64,000 nt of DNA, from positions 62,001 to 126,000 of the forward strand of contig NZ_PUGF01000003.1 of NCBI RefSeq assembly GCF_002976435.1, given 5' to 3'. The translations under genes and the position numbers were made by a program. Every line of letters starts with the position of its first letter. The stretch's first letter is position 1. This stretch comes from Solimicrobium silvestre. Lineage in GTDB: Bacteria; Pseudomonadota; Gammaproteobacteria; Burkholderiales; Burkholderiaceae_D. The notes under the pieces were generated by a model that worked only from the letters and a program-made list of their open reading frames with translations, did no database searches and was not told the origin of the DNA. Positions 18,733 to 28,861 of the stretch are shown here, in pieces.

Positions 18733-19110
18733 ATGAATCTCGTCCATGCACCTGCTACAAAAAAATCAATTGCAGATTTTGATGACGCACCTATCTATCA
18801 AACTCAATTTAAGTTTATGTCGGTCAGCGAACACTTAAATCGCATTGTTCAACGAATAAAAAACTTCAACAATAAAACATCTAATCAAAATAACGAACAA
18901 CCTGAGCGTTGCTCCATGCTGTACTTCTCTGTTGACGCAAAACGCATCACTGAAGCACGTCGCCTTATTATTTCCATGTGCAGAGACAAGCTGATATTTA
19001 TGCGCGTCAAACCCATGCAGCACGCAACGACGATGCAGGTTGAGTTATTTCTTAAAACATCGGTAATGCAACACGTGCAAGAAATGATGGAATCAAGTTT
19101 TCAATGTTGA
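18733..19110 (+). CDS. Hypothetical protein, possible ferredoxin-like fold
   Basis: A 125-residue basic cytoplasmic protein in AT-rich DNA. Its first 60 residues look disordered (KNFNNKTSNQNNEQPE). The C-terminal half has a beta-alpha-beta pattern (MLYFSVDAKRITEARRLIISMC, then LIFMRVKPMQ and a final helix), which could be an ACT- or ferredoxin-like fold. I do not recognise the family. It stands alone between long intergenic regions. Confidence 0.55.
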   Translation: MNLVHAPATKKSIADFDDAPIYQTQFKFMSVSEHLNRIVQRIKNFNNKTSNQNNEQPERCSMLYFSVDAKRITEARRLIISMCRDKLIFMRVKPMQHATTMQVELFLKTSVMQHVQEMMESSFQC

Positions 19111-19620
19111 AATAATCTTAGAAATGACCTGAAATTCAACTCCGTTAATACGAGTTGAATTCGAGTACAAAGTTAACTAAAAATCAGCGGTATAAAACAT
19201 CAACTATTTCCTCGCTATACGCTTGTCAGGAGAAACATTTTGCACAAACATTTAAAACATTCCATGCCAAGACGCGGTGTATGGGCAATGCAAATAAAGA
19301 GCACCGCTCCAACATCGCGATTTAACGTAATTAGGACGAGGCACTATCGCTATGCAATCGTATCGCTCTGTAAAAGTCTATTCAGATAGATATTGCGCCA
19401 ATTTAAAAAACACATGTAATTGCTAATGCCTATCAATAGGCCTCCCGAACCTTCAACAAAAAAACCTTTCCTATAGTTGAATTTCGTATAAAGTTATTTA
19501 GCATTATTCGTATCGTCGCTTCAACCTCTTCATTACCATGATCAACCTTTATTGACGGCATATCGCTCACAAGTCGATTGTTTAAAAATAAGGCCTTTAG
19601 ATATTTTATAAAGAGATCTC
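19111..19620. other. Long intergenic region with one weak small-ORF candidate
   Basis: This 510-base stretch before the transsulfuration genes contains one candidate, TTG at 19240 with CAGGAG upstream, running to a TAG at 19389 (49 basic residues, MHKHLKHSMPRRG...). Nothing else supports it. The rest is AT-rich and presumably holds the promoter of the next operon. Confidence 0.3.
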
Positions 19621-20997
19621 ATGAAAAACACCACCCAGCCAGCCGTACTCGAACAGATCGGCAACACACCCTTGATACAGGTAACGCGGCTTGATACCGG
19701 GCTTTGTCAGCTGTTCCTCAAACTCGAGTCACAAAACCCCGGCGGATCAATTAAAGACCGCATCGGGCTGGCGATGATAGAGGCGGCTGAAAGTGACGGG
19801 CGTCTGAAGCCCGGCGGCACCGTGGTGGAAGCGACGGCGGGCAATACCGGCCTGGGGCTGGCACTGGTGGCACGTGCAAAGGGTTACCGTGTGGTGCTGG
19901 TGGTGCCGGACAAAATGTCGACAGAAAAAGTGCTGCACCTGAAAGCGATGGGGGCCGAAGTGTATTTGACGCGTTCCGATGTTGGCAAAGGGCATCCGGA
20001 ATACTATCAAGACTATGCAGCACGTCTGGCCGGCGAAATCCCCAATTCATTTTTTGCCGATCAGTTTAATAACCCCGCCAATCCCAAAGCCCATGAAACC
20101 ACCACCGCTCCGGAAATCTGGGAGCAGACGCAACATAATGTGGACGCTATCGTCTGCGGAGTAGGCTCTTCCGGCACGATTACCGGATTGACCCGCTTTT
20201 TCCGTAAACATCAACCCGAACTGGAATTTGTACTGGCCGATCCGCAAGGTTCTATCTTGGCCGAATACGTCGAAACCGGGCATGTTTCCGACACCAGCGG
20301 CTCATGGCTGGTGGAAGGAATCGGTGAAGATTTTATTCCGCCGATTGCCGATTTGTCCGGCGTCAAAAAAGCCTACACCATCAGCGATCAGGAAAGCTTT
20401 GACACCGTGCGTGAATTATTGCGCGCCGAAGGTATTTTGGCCGGTTCCTCCACCGGCACACTGTTGGCGGCAGCACTGCGTTACTGCCGCGAGCAAACCG
20501 AACCGAAACGGGTGGTGACGTTTGTGTGCGATACCGGCACCCGTTATCTTTCAAAAATCTATAACGATTACTGGATGATTGATCGCGGCTTAATCACCCG
20601 CACAACCTATGGCGATCTTCGCGACTTGATAAGCCGCCGCTTTGACGAAGGTGGCGTCATCAGCGTGTCTAAATCCGACACACTGATCACCACATTCAAT
20701 CGAATGCGCAATGCCGAGATTTCACAACTACCAGTGATTGAAGCTGGCAAGGTGGTAGGAGTAATTGACGAATCCGATCTGCTGTTGAAAATTGCCGATG
20801 ATGCAGTGCGGTTTCATAGCACGGTTGATACAACCATGACGCACAAGGTTGAAACGCTAACGCCTGACAGCAGTTTAGAAGAATTACGCTCAATACTAGA
20901 TCGTGGTTTGGTCGCGATTATTGCTGATCAAGGTCATTTCTATGGCTTGATTACCCGCATCGATTTCTTAAACTATTTACGCAGAAAACTATCATGA
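19621..20997 (+). CDS. cbs: Cystathionine beta-synthase with C-terminal CBS domains
   Basis: The 458-residue protein has a fold-type II PLP domain (1-320) with the cofactor lysine at Lys45 in NPGGSIKDR, and two CBS (Bateman) modules at about 335-458. It condenses homocysteine with serine to cystathionine, the first reverse-transsulfuration step. The CBS modules suggest allosteric control by an adenosyl ligand. O-acetylserine-type sulfhydrylase activity is the main alternative. Its stop overlaps the next start by four bases (ATGA at 20994), so the enzyme pair is co-translated. Confidence 0.9.
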   Translation: MKNTTQPAVLEQIGNTPLIQVTRLDTGLCQLFLKLESQNPGGSIKDRIGLAMIEAAESDGRLKPGGTVVEATAGNTGLGLALVARAKGYRVVLVVPDKMSTEKVLHLKAMGAEVYLTRSDVGKGHPEYYQDYAARLAGEIPNSFFADQFNNPANPKAHETTTAPEIWEQTQHNVDAIVCGVGSSGTITGLTRFFRKHQPELEFVLADPQGSILAEYVETGHVSDTSGSWLVEGIGEDFIPPIADLSGVKKAYTISDQESFDTVRELLRAEGILAGSSTGTLLAAALRYCREQTEPKRVVTFVCDTGTRYLSKIYNDYWMIDRGLITRTTYGDLRDLISRRFDEGGVISVSKSDTLITTFNRMRNAEISQLPVIEAGKVVGVIDESDLLLKIADDAVRFHSTVDTTMTHKVETLTPDSSLEELRSILDRGLVAIIADQGHFYGLITRIDFLNYLRRKLS

Positions 20998-22178
20998 GCT
21001 CAACAGATAAAACCAATAACACTCAGTTTGCAACGCGCGTCATTCATGCCGGGCAATCGCCAGACCCAAGTACCGGCGCAATCATGCCGCCGATATATGC
21101 CACGTCAACCTATGTGCAGGAAAGTCCGGGCGTTCATAAGGGACTCGATTACGGCCGTTCACATAATCCAACGCGATGGGCGCTAGAACGTTGTGTGGCA
21201 GATCTGGAAGGCGGGTCGCAGGCATTTGCGTTTGCTTCCGGTTTGGCTGCCATTTCCACCGTGCTGGAAGTACTTGAGACCGGCTCACATATCGTCGCGG
21301 GCGATGACATGTATGGCGGCACTTTCCGCCTGTTTGAGCGGGTGCGCCGACGCAGTGCCGGACTACGTTTCAGCTACGCCGATCTCACCAATCCTGAAAA
21401 TCTGCTAGCTGCATTACAGCCTGATACTAAAATGGTGTGGGTAGAAACACCGACGAATCCAATGTTAAAACTGGCCGACCTATCTGCTATTGCCGCCATA
21501 TGCCGTGAGCGCGGCATCATCAGCGTGGCGGACAATACCTTTGCCAGCCCATTCAACCAGCGTCCGCTAGAACTCGGCATTGATGTTGTGGTGCATTCCA
21601 CCACCAAATATTTGAATGGCCACTCCGATATCATCGGTGGTATTGCTATCGTAGGTAAAGAATCGCATCATGCTGGCTTACAAGAGCAACTTGCGTTTTT
21701 GCAGAATTCCGTCGGTGCTATTGCCGGGCCGTTCGACTGTTTTCTGGCGTTGCGCGGAGTAAAAACACTGGCATTACGTGTCGAGCGCCATAACCAGAAT
21801 GCGCTGGAACTTGCACAGTGGCTGGAGCAGCACCCCAAAGTCGCCAAGGTGTATTACCCCGGCCTGAAGTCGCATCCACAGCACGCTTTGGCGTTGCGTC
21901 AGATGGATGGATTCGGCGGGATTATTTCGGTGAATCTAAAAACCGATCTGGCCGGATCACGTCGCTTTCTGGAGCGTTGTGAAATTTTTGCATTGGCTGA
22001 AAGCCTGGGTGGAGTAGAAAGCCTGATTGAACATCCAGCCATCATGACGCATGCAAGCGTTCCACCACAACAGCGTGCGGCATTGGGTATTAGCGATACA
22101 TTAATACGCCTGTCCGTGGGAATTGAAGCTCTGGAAGATTTACGCCAGGATCTGATTAATGCGTTTGATGCCATTTAG
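20994..22178 (+). CDS. mccB: Cystathionine gamma-lyase (Cys/Met-metabolism PLP enzyme)
   Basis: A 394-residue member of the Cys/Met PLP family with the cofactor lysine at Lys205 (HSTTKYLNGHSD), the DYGRSHNPTR substrate-phosphate loop and a C-terminal SLGGVESLIEHPAIMTHAS motif. Pairing with cystathionine beta-synthase favours gamma-lyase, which splits cystathionine to cysteine, 2-oxobutyrate and ammonia. Gamma-synthase activity cannot be excluded from sequence alone. Confidence 0.88.
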   Translation: MSSTDKTNNTQFATRVIHAGQSPDPSTGAIMPPIYATSTYVQESPGVHKGLDYGRSHNPTRWALERCVADLEGGSQAFAFASGLAAISTVLEVLETGSHIVAGDDMYGGTFRLFERVRRRSAGLRFSYADLTNPENLLAALQPDTKMVWVETPTNPMLKLADLSAIAAICRERGIISVADNTFASPFNQRPLELGIDVVVHSTTKYLNGHSDIIGGIAIVGKESHHAGLQEQLAFLQNSVGAIAGPFDCFLALRGVKTLALRVERHNQNALELAQWLEQHPKVAKVYYPGLKSHPQHALALRQMDGFGGIISVNLKTDLAGSRRFLERCEIFALAESLGGVESLIEHPAIMTHASVPPQQRAALGISDTLIRLSVGIEALEDLRQDLINAFDAI

Positions 22179-22938
22179 GATCAACGATTGCCGGCTGCCT
22201 CGGTGGTATCAGAACTCTGATGCTACCGAGACGCTCACCAGTGTCTCACCTCAATGAAAACGCACCGTTCCACATGCAAGCTGCACCCTGATAGGTACGG
22301 AGAACGCCCCATCCATGCGCGGTTCGCATTGCAGCTAGCGTTAGCCTAGTCTCGCTGAACCCAGAACCGACCTTTTCAGCACTCAGAAGAAAATCTGCTC
22401 TATAACTGAGCCAAAGATACGAGCTACATTTAGTATAAATATTCAGATAAATTAAAAGTAGTAAACCCATTGCAGCAATGGGTCTCTGTGGCTCGTGATG
22501 GAAAGGCATTAGACTTTTCCCCGCCGACAGGTTCCGGCGCATGGACATCAGATCAAGGTGTGTCAAACCAACTACGCAAAATGCCCTATTTATGGCATAG
22601 ACAAAGTAATAAGCATATAGTATCTTGCAAAATCTTTATATTGAGCAACATACAGCAGGCGATGAATTAAATGTTTACTCATTAAAAACATCTTTAGCTG
22701 ATTTGGATTATTAAAATAAAACATCGTCGCCCTATGTATTAATCCTTACCAAAGCACACTACACAAACTGGGACTCTATGTATTTTTTTAAGCATATTCT
22801 GCGATTAATATCCCAGGAAAGCGTGCATCGGTTTGCCGTGGCGCATACGCCCGTAAACGAGTATCGCTCTGTACCTGAACGCGCCTTCGCGAAGGGATTT
22901 TTCCTCCCACATACTTTCCACGCTAATCAGGCAACACT
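22179..22938. other. 760-base region without a convincing gene
   Basis: Just after the lyase gene an imperfect hairpin (CTCGGTGGTATCAGA with TGATGCTACCGAG, about 22198-22230) may end the operon, though no T-run follows. The rest is of mixed composition. A 106-codon minus-strand frame at 22246-22566 has no ribosome site or family resemblance and I do not call it. The promoter of the MocR gene should lie near the right end. Confidence 0.4.
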
Positions 22939-24390
22939 ATGCATTTAGGTGGCATCGAATCACTGAAAACTATCGTCCGTGATAGCGCTGAACCGCTATA
23001 TCGGCAGATTTACAATCGCTATCGGCAAGCAATTGCAAATGGCTCGCTGGCGCCCGGCGCGCGCGTACCTTCAGTACGCACCCTCGCCAGCGAATTGCAG
23101 TTGTCGCGCAATACGGTGGAAGTGGCCTATGACCTGCTCATTGGCGAAGGCTATCTACTGGCCAGAGGACAGGCCGGCACCATCGTCTCGCCCGACATTG
23201 TCCCGCAAAAAGTAAAAAATGCCATGGCTCAGCCCAGCGCGCCCATCAGCGGCGCGACGTTCTACCATGCACCGGGCGAGCAAAGCCCAAAACCATTTCA
23301 GCTCGGCTTGCCCGCGCTTGATCTGTTCCCACACAAGATCTGGTCCAGTCTGACGGCCAAACAATTGCGGCTGCAAAGCCAGTATCTTTCCTATCCTAAT
23401 CCGGCCGGTTACCAGCCGCTGCGCGAGGCGATTTCAGCCTATCTGCATATTTCGCGCGGACTCGACTGCACATCGGAACAAGTATTTATCGCACCGGGCT
23501 ACCGCGGTGTGATTTCCCTGATCGGACGCACTTTGTTGCAACCTCTTGATCAGCTTTGGCTGGAAGATCCGTGCTTTCCGCCAGCGCGCTATCTACTGGC
23601 CGAACTAGGCGCGCAGATCGTGCCGGTGCCAGTTGACCAAGACGGGCTGATAGTGGCGCAAGGACGCGCGCGCGCACCGCATGCGCGCTTCGCGCTCGTC
23701 ACACCGGCCCACCAAAGTCCGCTCGGTGTGACGCTGTCAATGGAGCGCCGACTGGAATTATTAGCATGGGCCGAGCAAAACAATGCCTGGATCATCGAAG
23801 ACGACTACGACAGCGAGTATCGCTACGAAGGTCGCCCACCACCGGCCTTAGCCAGTCTCGATGAAGCCGGCAATGTGCTCTATGTTGGTACGTTTAGCAA
23901 AGTACTCAGTCCAGCTCTGCGACTTTCTTACGTGGTCGTGCCCAAGACGCTAATCTCCCGCTTTAACCAGACTTGCGGCAAGATGCACGACGGCTGTCCT
24001 TTGCTATTACAAGGGGTGACCGCCGACTTCATCAACGGGGGATATTTCAGCCGGCACTTGAAAAAAATGCGCCATGCCTATACCCAGCGCCGACAGATCG
24101 TCATCAGCTCCATGCGAGAAGTATTGGGTGAGCGCTTGCAATTTTCCGCGCCCGCCAGCGGCTTAAATCTGCTGGCGCGCCTGGACGCTAACGAAGACGA
24201 TGTGAAGCTGGCACAGCAAGCCAAACGCCAGAATATGGCCGTCGAAGCCTTGTCTGCACGCTGTCTAGATACGCCTTGCGGTAAAGGCCTGTTGCTAGGC
24301 TTTGCCAATATCGCCTCAAGCCAGCAGGCGCTCACGCTCGCCACCCAGTTAAAGCACAGCCTGGAGACCTCGGGCAGCATTGTTGAGTAA
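22939..24390 (+). CDS. MocR/PdxR-type transcriptional regulator (GntR HTH + aminotransferase domain)
   Basis: The 483-residue protein has an N-terminal GntR winged helix (about 15-80, PSVRTLASELQLSRNTVEVAYDLL) and a fold-type I aminotransferase domain (about 115-480) with DDYDSEYRY and the PLP-binding lysine near residue 319 (GTFSKVLSPALRL). MocR regulators use PLP or PLP-amino-acid adducts as signals. The next genes on the same strand encode DoxX and an AhpD-like protein, a frequent set beside MocR regulators, so these are the likely targets. Control of the biosynthetic cluster further downstream is possible but unproven. Confidence 0.88.
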   Translation: MHLGGIESLKTIVRDSAEPLYRQIYNRYRQAIANGSLAPGARVPSVRTLASELQLSRNTVEVAYDLLIGEGYLLARGQAGTIVSPDIVPQKVKNAMAQPSAPISGATFYHAPGEQSPKPFQLGLPALDLFPHKIWSSLTAKQLRLQSQYLSYPNPAGYQPLREAISAYLHISRGLDCTSEQVFIAPGYRGVISLIGRTLLQPLDQLWLEDPCFPPARYLLAELGAQIVPVPVDQDGLIVAQGRARAPHARFALVTPAHQSPLGVTLSMERRLELLAWAEQNNAWIIEDDYDSEYRYEGRPPPALASLDEAGNVLYVGTFSKVLSPALRLSYVVVPKTLISRFNQTCGKMHDGCPLLLQGVTADFINGGYFSRHLKKMRHAYTQRRQIVISSMREVLGERLQFSAPASGLNLLARLDANEDDVKLAQQAKRQNMAVEALSARCLDTPCGKGLLLGFANIASSQQALTLATQLKHSLETSGSIVE

Positions 24391-24856
24391 GTCAACTCAC
24401 ACACATCACAACATCATTTAAGAAACTCATGGGATGGAGGGAGCCGACAACGGCGCTCCGATGTCCCAGGCAGTTTTATATAAACAGCCCGATGCGAAAG
24501 TAGTCGTTCCTTCACACCGCACCGCATCGTAATACTTTCCATCGCTGGCGACACGCAACCCAACAATCACATACAACGCATTGCCACAGCAAAATCTGCG
24601 GCGTGGATCATAGCGTCTGCATTAAGCAGAATGACTAATTTCACTATGTCAGTGTTTGTAAAAATAGAGCGGAAAAAAATGACAGCTTGATGACTTCATT
24701 TTGATTTATCAAACTACGCATGTCATGGTCGAACAATCCAATCTTGCCCCTTAAGTAAATCCTAGTGCGTCGAGTAGAGTGTCACTCAAATGTGAGACTG
24801 AAACGCACATGAAGAAGGCCACCCATTTAACCTTTTCTTAATTAAAGACACGCCAG
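24391..24856. other. Intergenic region with a possible minus-strand gene relic
   Basis: On the minus strand, 24427-24621 stays open for 64 codons and reads protein-like, with GLRVASDGKYYDAVRC followed by CLYKTAWDIGAP, but it is preceded by a stop and lacks a start. It may be the decayed end of a gene. The right part presumably holds the promoter of the DoxX gene. Confidence 0.3.
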
Positions 24857-25312
24857 ATGAAGGAGTTGAAATTGACAGAAGAAAATTCTTGGAAAGCAGC
24901 ATTGTATTTTTCTCGGATTGCGTTGGCAGCAGCTTTCCTTTCTGCTGTTGCAGACCGTTTTGGCTTATGGGGCAAGATGGGTGAACTGGGCGTTTCTTGG
25001 GGGTCGATGGCGGGCTTTTATCCGCATGTCGCAAAACTGTCGCCCTGGTCGCCAGCTGCCTTTATTCCGGCACTGGCCTGGTTGATCACCATCCTCGAAG
25101 CGCTGCTCGGCATTTTCCTGCTGCTCGGTATTCAAGTACGTAAAACAGCCTTGTTCAGCGCCCTGCTCTTGCTACTTTTTGCAATGAGCATGATGGCATT
25201 TCAAAGCCTTAAGTTGTCATTGAATTTTAGCGTTCTTACTTGCGCTGCCTGCGCCGTGTTCGTCTACTTGGCAAGCAATACCCAAGCACGCGAATTTGGC
25301 AGGGCGCGCTAA
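24857..25312 (+). CDS. DoxX-family membrane protein
   Basis: A 151-residue inner-membrane protein with four hydrophobic segments in the DoxX pattern (first helix ALYFSRIALAAAFLSAVADRFG, then helices in the middle and C-terminal thirds). DoxX proteins act in thiol and respiratory redox balance or as partners of oxidoreductases, with no single reaction known. It lies between a MocR regulator and an AhpD-like gene and is probably co-transcribed with the latter (57-base gap). Confidence 0.78.
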   Translation: MKELKLTEENSWKAALYFSRIALAAAFLSAVADRFGLWGKMGELGVSWGSMAGFYPHVAKLSPWSPAAFIPALAWLITILEALLGIFLLLGIQVRKTALFSALLLLLFAMSMMAFQSLKLSLNFSVLTCAACAVFVYLASNTQAREFGRAR

Positions 25313-25369
25313 TTGCGATGTTATTCATCGCGTTTTTTCCATTAAACAGTGTGATATCAGGAGTTATTT

Positions 25370-25801
25370 ATGAGCAATCTGCGTCTACCTTATAACGAAT
25401 TGTCCCCCGAGTTACTCAAAGGATTCCGTCAAGTCAAAATTGAATTAGAAAAAAGCCCACTCGGTTTGCCGCTGATCGAATTGGTCTATATGCGTATTTC
25501 GCAAATCAATGGCTGTTCCTACTGTTTGAATCTGCATGGTGAATCTCTGCGCAAACATGACACCCCGCAACGGCGCATAAATGAATTGGCCGGCTGGCGT
25601 GTCAGCGTGCAGTTTTCCGCTAAAGAAAAAGCTGCGCTGCAATGGACTGAAGCATTGACGCATGTGTCGACAACTAACGCGGCCGATGCGTTCTATGAAC
25701 CGTTAAAGGAACATTTTAGCGACGTTGAAATTTCCGATCTCACGTTCGCCATTTCGTTGATGAATGCCTTCAATCGTTTGGCAATCGGCATGCGCCAGTA
25801 A
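25370..25801 (+). CDS. AhpD-like carboxymuconolactone decarboxylase-family protein
   Basis: The 143-residue helical protein carries the AhpD-type active-site motif in INGCSYCLNLHGESLRKHD, that is CxxC followed by the conserved His. AhpD-like proteins are thiol peroxidases or peroxiredoxin reductants. GGAG precedes the start. Its neighbours DoxX and MocR make a common small redox unit. The biosynthetic cluster begins 58 bases later on the same strand, so read-through is possible. Confidence 0.85.
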   Translation: MSNLRLPYNELSPELLKGFRQVKIELEKSPLGLPLIELVYMRISQINGCSYCLNLHGESLRKHDTPQRRINELAGWRVSVQFSAKEKAALQWTEALTHVSTTNAADAFYEPLKEHFSDVEISDLTFAISLMNAFNRLAIGMRQ

Positions 25802-25859
25802 AGTCTGATTGCGCATGGAATGTTTTTTTCGTTTGATTATTTGTGAATTGGATGGGTAA

Positions 25860-27611
25860 ATGGATATCGCTGTGAGATCTGAGGCTTGGGCCAAACTGTA
25901 CAACGACCCTGAACTGGGTGCGGGCAATTTTCTGTTCAAGGCTTTTGACGCCTATACAGATACGGAAAGCATTTTTCTGCATCTGGAAAAGCCGTATATC
26001 TCGCCCTCCGGCGCTTCCCATACTTCCTTCAGTTTAAATACCTTGTGTGAAGTTGTTGCTCAATTGGCCGCATGGTATGTGCAAAAAGACGTCAAACAGG
26101 GCAATTACGTCTGCCTGTATTTGGGCGATGGCATTGCCTCCTTCTTACACTTTCTGGCCTTGAATAGTCTCGCTTGCGTGCCGGTTTTGATCAACGGCAA
26201 TCTGCGGCCAGATATAGCGGCTCTGTATGCCGACCTTAATCGTTTCTCAGTCTTTGTACATGATCGCGAAACCGCCACGCGCTGGCAACTCGACGCAGTT
26301 TTTGGCGCAACGCGCCGGCTCGATGCCGGGTTCAAGGAAGGCGTAGTAGTGCCGCTGGCCGATTTGTGCAAAGATCTTTGGCCGGCACCACGCCATGCCG
26401 ATGACACCATCATGATTTGCCATAGTTCTGGCACCACCGGTGTGCCAAAGGCAGTGCTGTTCGGGCATGCGCAATTTTTTAATGGCAAGCGCGAGCGGCT
26501 TCAAAGCTTTGTTGAAGATCCGAGCGACAAACTCGCTACCGCTATGCCGACCACGCATGCAGCCGGTATCAGTTATCTAATGACGGCCGTCCTGCTACAG
26601 CTTCCTACCTTGTCCTTGAATACGCAAACCGGCCCGATGGTGGCTACTCTACTGGCGAGCTTTCAGCCGACGATCGTAACGGCATTTCCCCAGACCTATG
26701 CTTCATTTGCCGAGGCGGGGCTGCCCGATGCTTACTTCAAGTCGATACGACGTTTTTACAATACCGGTGATTCCGCCCACGAGGCGCATATCGCTCAATT
26801 ACTACGCTTGGCACCGGATGCGCGCTTTACCGATATGTTCGGCGCTTCTGAATTAGGCATGTCCCAATTTTTCAAGGTTTCCACCGTCGGCTCTACCACG
26901 TCGGTACGTTCAGTTGGCAAACCGGCCGCCTATGCGCATTGCGCAATTCTGGCCCCGGACGGCAAGGAACTACCCGATGGCACGCCCGGCTATTTTGGCG
27001 TGCACTCACCCACCGTCACGCCTGGCTATTATGGACAGCCGCACTTAACTGCAATGACAACACTGAATGGTTATTGGCTGACTAGCGACGTCGGCCTCCG
27101 TATGGCCGATGGTGAATTTATCCATCTTGACCGGGCGGTTGATGTCGTCGATTCTTTTATTATCGGCAAACCAGCCTACACCCTATTACTTGAAGAGCAC
27201 CTGCTCAAACTACGGGACATCTTTGATGTAACGGTAGTGGGTATTCCACGCGGGCCGACTCGCGAAGAGGCGCTGCTGATATTAGTACGTCCAAATGCTG
27301 CCGCTAACGCCATCTCGGCCGAACAGATATTGCGACATACATTGCAATGCTATCCATTCCAGGGAATGGCTTCATTACCTGAATATTGCGTCTGCATTGG
27401 CATACTCGAGCCAGACTTCGTACTGCCTCTGGGTTCAACCGGCAAAGTGCTCAAGCGCGTTATTCGCGATAATTTCTGGGCCTGGCAGCGCGAGTTCGAT
27501 GAACAGCAACGCGATAAATTAGGCGAGCTGTTGTGGAATCAGGATGCGGATCTATCGCTCCTGCCAAGCCTGCCTGCGCGCTCATTGCTCGAATACGTGA
27601 TGACGGCCTGA
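25860..27611 (+). CDS. ANL-superfamily acyl/aryl adenylating enzyme (CoA-ligase-like)
   Basis: The 583-residue protein has both ANL domains: the P-loop-like [17 protein letters not shown], a middle region with [22 protein letters not shown], and a C-terminal lid with the catalytic Lys in [10 protein letters not shown]. It should activate a carboxylate as the adenylate, then probably as the CoA thioester. The substrate is unknown and it differs clearly from the second ligase at 35142. It starts the cluster and ends four bases before the paaA-like start, so it is co-transcribed with the epoxidase genes. Confidence 0.8.
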   Translation: MDIAVRSEAWAKLYNDPELGAGNFLFKAFDAYTDTESIFLHLEKPYISPSGASHTSFSLNTLCEVVAQLAAWYVQKDVKQGNYVCLYLGDGIASFLHFLALNSLACVPVLINGNLRPDIAALYADLNRFSVFVHDRETATRWQLDAVFGATRRLDAGFKEGVVVPLADLCKDLWPAPRHADDTIMICHSSGTTGVPKAVLFGHAQFFNGKRERLQSFVEDPSDKLATAMPTTHAAGISYLMTAVLLQLPTLSLNTQTGPMVATLLASFQPTIVTAFPQTYASFAEAGLPDAYFKSIRRFYNTGDSAHEAHIAQLLRLAPDARFTDMFGASELGMSQFFKVSTVGSTTSVRSVGKPAAYAHCAILAPDGKELPDGTPGYFGVHSPTVTPGYYGQPHLTAMTTLNGYWLTSDVGLRMADGEFIHLDRAVDVVDSFIIGKPAYTLLLEEHLLKLRDIFDVTVVGIPRGPTREEALLILVRPNAAANAISAEQILRHTLQCYPFQGMASLPEYCVCIGILEPDFVLPLGSTGKVLKRVIRDNFWAWQREFDEQQRDKLGELLWNQDADLSLLPSLPARSLLEYVMTA

Positions 27612-27615
27612 TGCT

Positions 27616-28587
27616 ATGAGTGCCGTGATGAACGATAACATGCCGTCGCTGGAGCAAGCCTTCCAGCAACAAATAGATAGTAAATGCAAGGTCGAGCCTC
27701 AAGACTGGATGCCTCCCGCCTATCGCCAAAGTCTGACCCGGCAAATAGCGCAGCATGCACATTCAGAATACGTCGGCATGCTGCCGGAAGCAGCATGGAT
27801 TACGCGCGCACCCACCTTGCAGCGCAAATCGATCTTGTTAGCGAAAGTACAGGATGAAGCCGGGCATGCCCAGTATTTGTACGCCGCTCTCGAAACATTG
27901 GGCGTTGGGCGTGAACAGGCCTATTTGCAATTGCTGAACGGAGCAGCAAAATATCTCAACATATTCAACTATCCAGCCATGAATTGGGCCGACGTTGGCA
28001 TGATCGGCTGGCTCACCGATGGCGCAGCAATTGTCAACCAAGTGCCACTTTCACGCAGTTCGTACGGGCCATATGCAAGGGCAATGATACGCATCTGCCA
28101 GGAAGAAAGTTTTCACCATCGGCAAGGCTTCGATTTAATCAGAACGATGACCGAGGGCACACCGCAGCAACGTCAGATGGCGCAGGATGCACTTGACCGC
28201 TGGTGGTGGCCGACCTTAATGGTGTTCGGCCCTCCCGATGCCGACTCACCGCATTCTCAACGTTCTATGCAGTGGGGCATCAAATTGTTTTCCAACGACG
28301 AGCTGCGCCAAAAATTCATCGACCAAACGGTCCCGCAGGTTCACTACCTGGGCTTGCGCGTACCTGACCCTTGTTTGAAATTAGACCGCGAAAGCGGCCA
28401 CTACAAGATTGGCCCGATCGATTGGGACGAATTCAAACGCAGCATTAATGGCCAAGGCATGTGCAACCAAGATCGCATTCAGGCTCGCAACAAGGCGTGG
28501 GAAGACGGCAGCTGGGTGCGGGAAGCAACCGCTGCCTACGCCGACAAACAAGCCGCTTTAAAAACTGAAGGGAACGTCAATGTCTGA
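27616..28587 (+). CDS. paaA: PaaA-like catalytic subunit of a CoA-thioester epoxidase
   Basis: This 323-residue diiron protein closely follows PaaA of the 1,2-phenylacetyl-CoA epoxidase: [15 protein letters not shown], the iron ligands in [18 protein letters not shown] and [12 protein letters not shown], and [15 protein letters not shown]. PaaA inserts one oxygen atom from O2 into the aromatic ring of a CoA ester. Subunits B, C, D and E follow with overlapping ends. No later phenylacetate genes are present. The neighbouring anthranilate-forming genes suggest an aminobenzoyl-CoA or other aryl-CoA substrate rather than phenylacetyl-CoA, which is inference. Confidence 0.92.
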   Translation: MSAVMNDNMPSLEQAFQQQIDSKCKVEPQDWMPPAYRQSLTRQIAQHAHSEYVGMLPEAAWITRAPTLQRKSILLAKVQDEAGHAQYLYAALETLGVGREQAYLQLLNGAAKYLNIFNYPAMNWADVGMIGWLTDGAAIVNQVPLSRSSYGPYARAMIRICQEESFHHRQGFDLIRTMTEGTPQQRQMAQDALDRWWWPTLMVFGPPDADSPHSQRSMQWGIKLFSNDELRQKFIDQTVPQVHYLGLRVPDPCLKLDRESGHYKIGPIDWDEFKRSINGQGMCNQDRIQARNKAWEDGSWVREATAAYADKQAALKTEGNVNV

Positions 28588-28861
28588 TGCGCAATTATGG
28601 GAAGTTTTTGTACGCAGCCAAAACGGTTTGGCGCATCGTCATATCGGCAGCGTGCGGGCCAGCGATGCGCAATCGGCATTGCAGCATGCGCGTGATGTCT
28701 ATATGCGACGCGGCGAAGGCATCAGCATCTGGCTGGTTGCGTCCAAGTATCTCGTGATCAGTCCGCCCGATGAGCGCGCTGCATGGCTAGCTTCGTCTGA
28801 GGACAAAGGGTTCCGACTGCCGACTTTTTTTTCCGTACCAGAAGGAGTGCAATACCTGTGA
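28580..28861 (+). CDS. paaB: PaaB-like structural subunit
   Basis: A 93-residue PaaB protein ([40 protein letters not shown]). In the known enzyme PaaB links PaaAC heterodimers in the epoxidase complex. It overlaps the paaA end by eight bases and shares four bases (GTGA) with the paaC start, so the set is co-translated. Confidence 0.92.
   Translation: MSDAQLWEVFVRSQNGLAHRHIGSVRASDAQSALQHARDVYMRRGEGISIWLVASKYLVISPPDERAAWLASSEDKGFRLPTFFSVPEGVQYL

Noticed and set aside
22246-22566. 106-codon minus-strand ORF after the cystathionine lyase gene
   Set aside because: No ribosome site, irregular composition and no recognisable domain.
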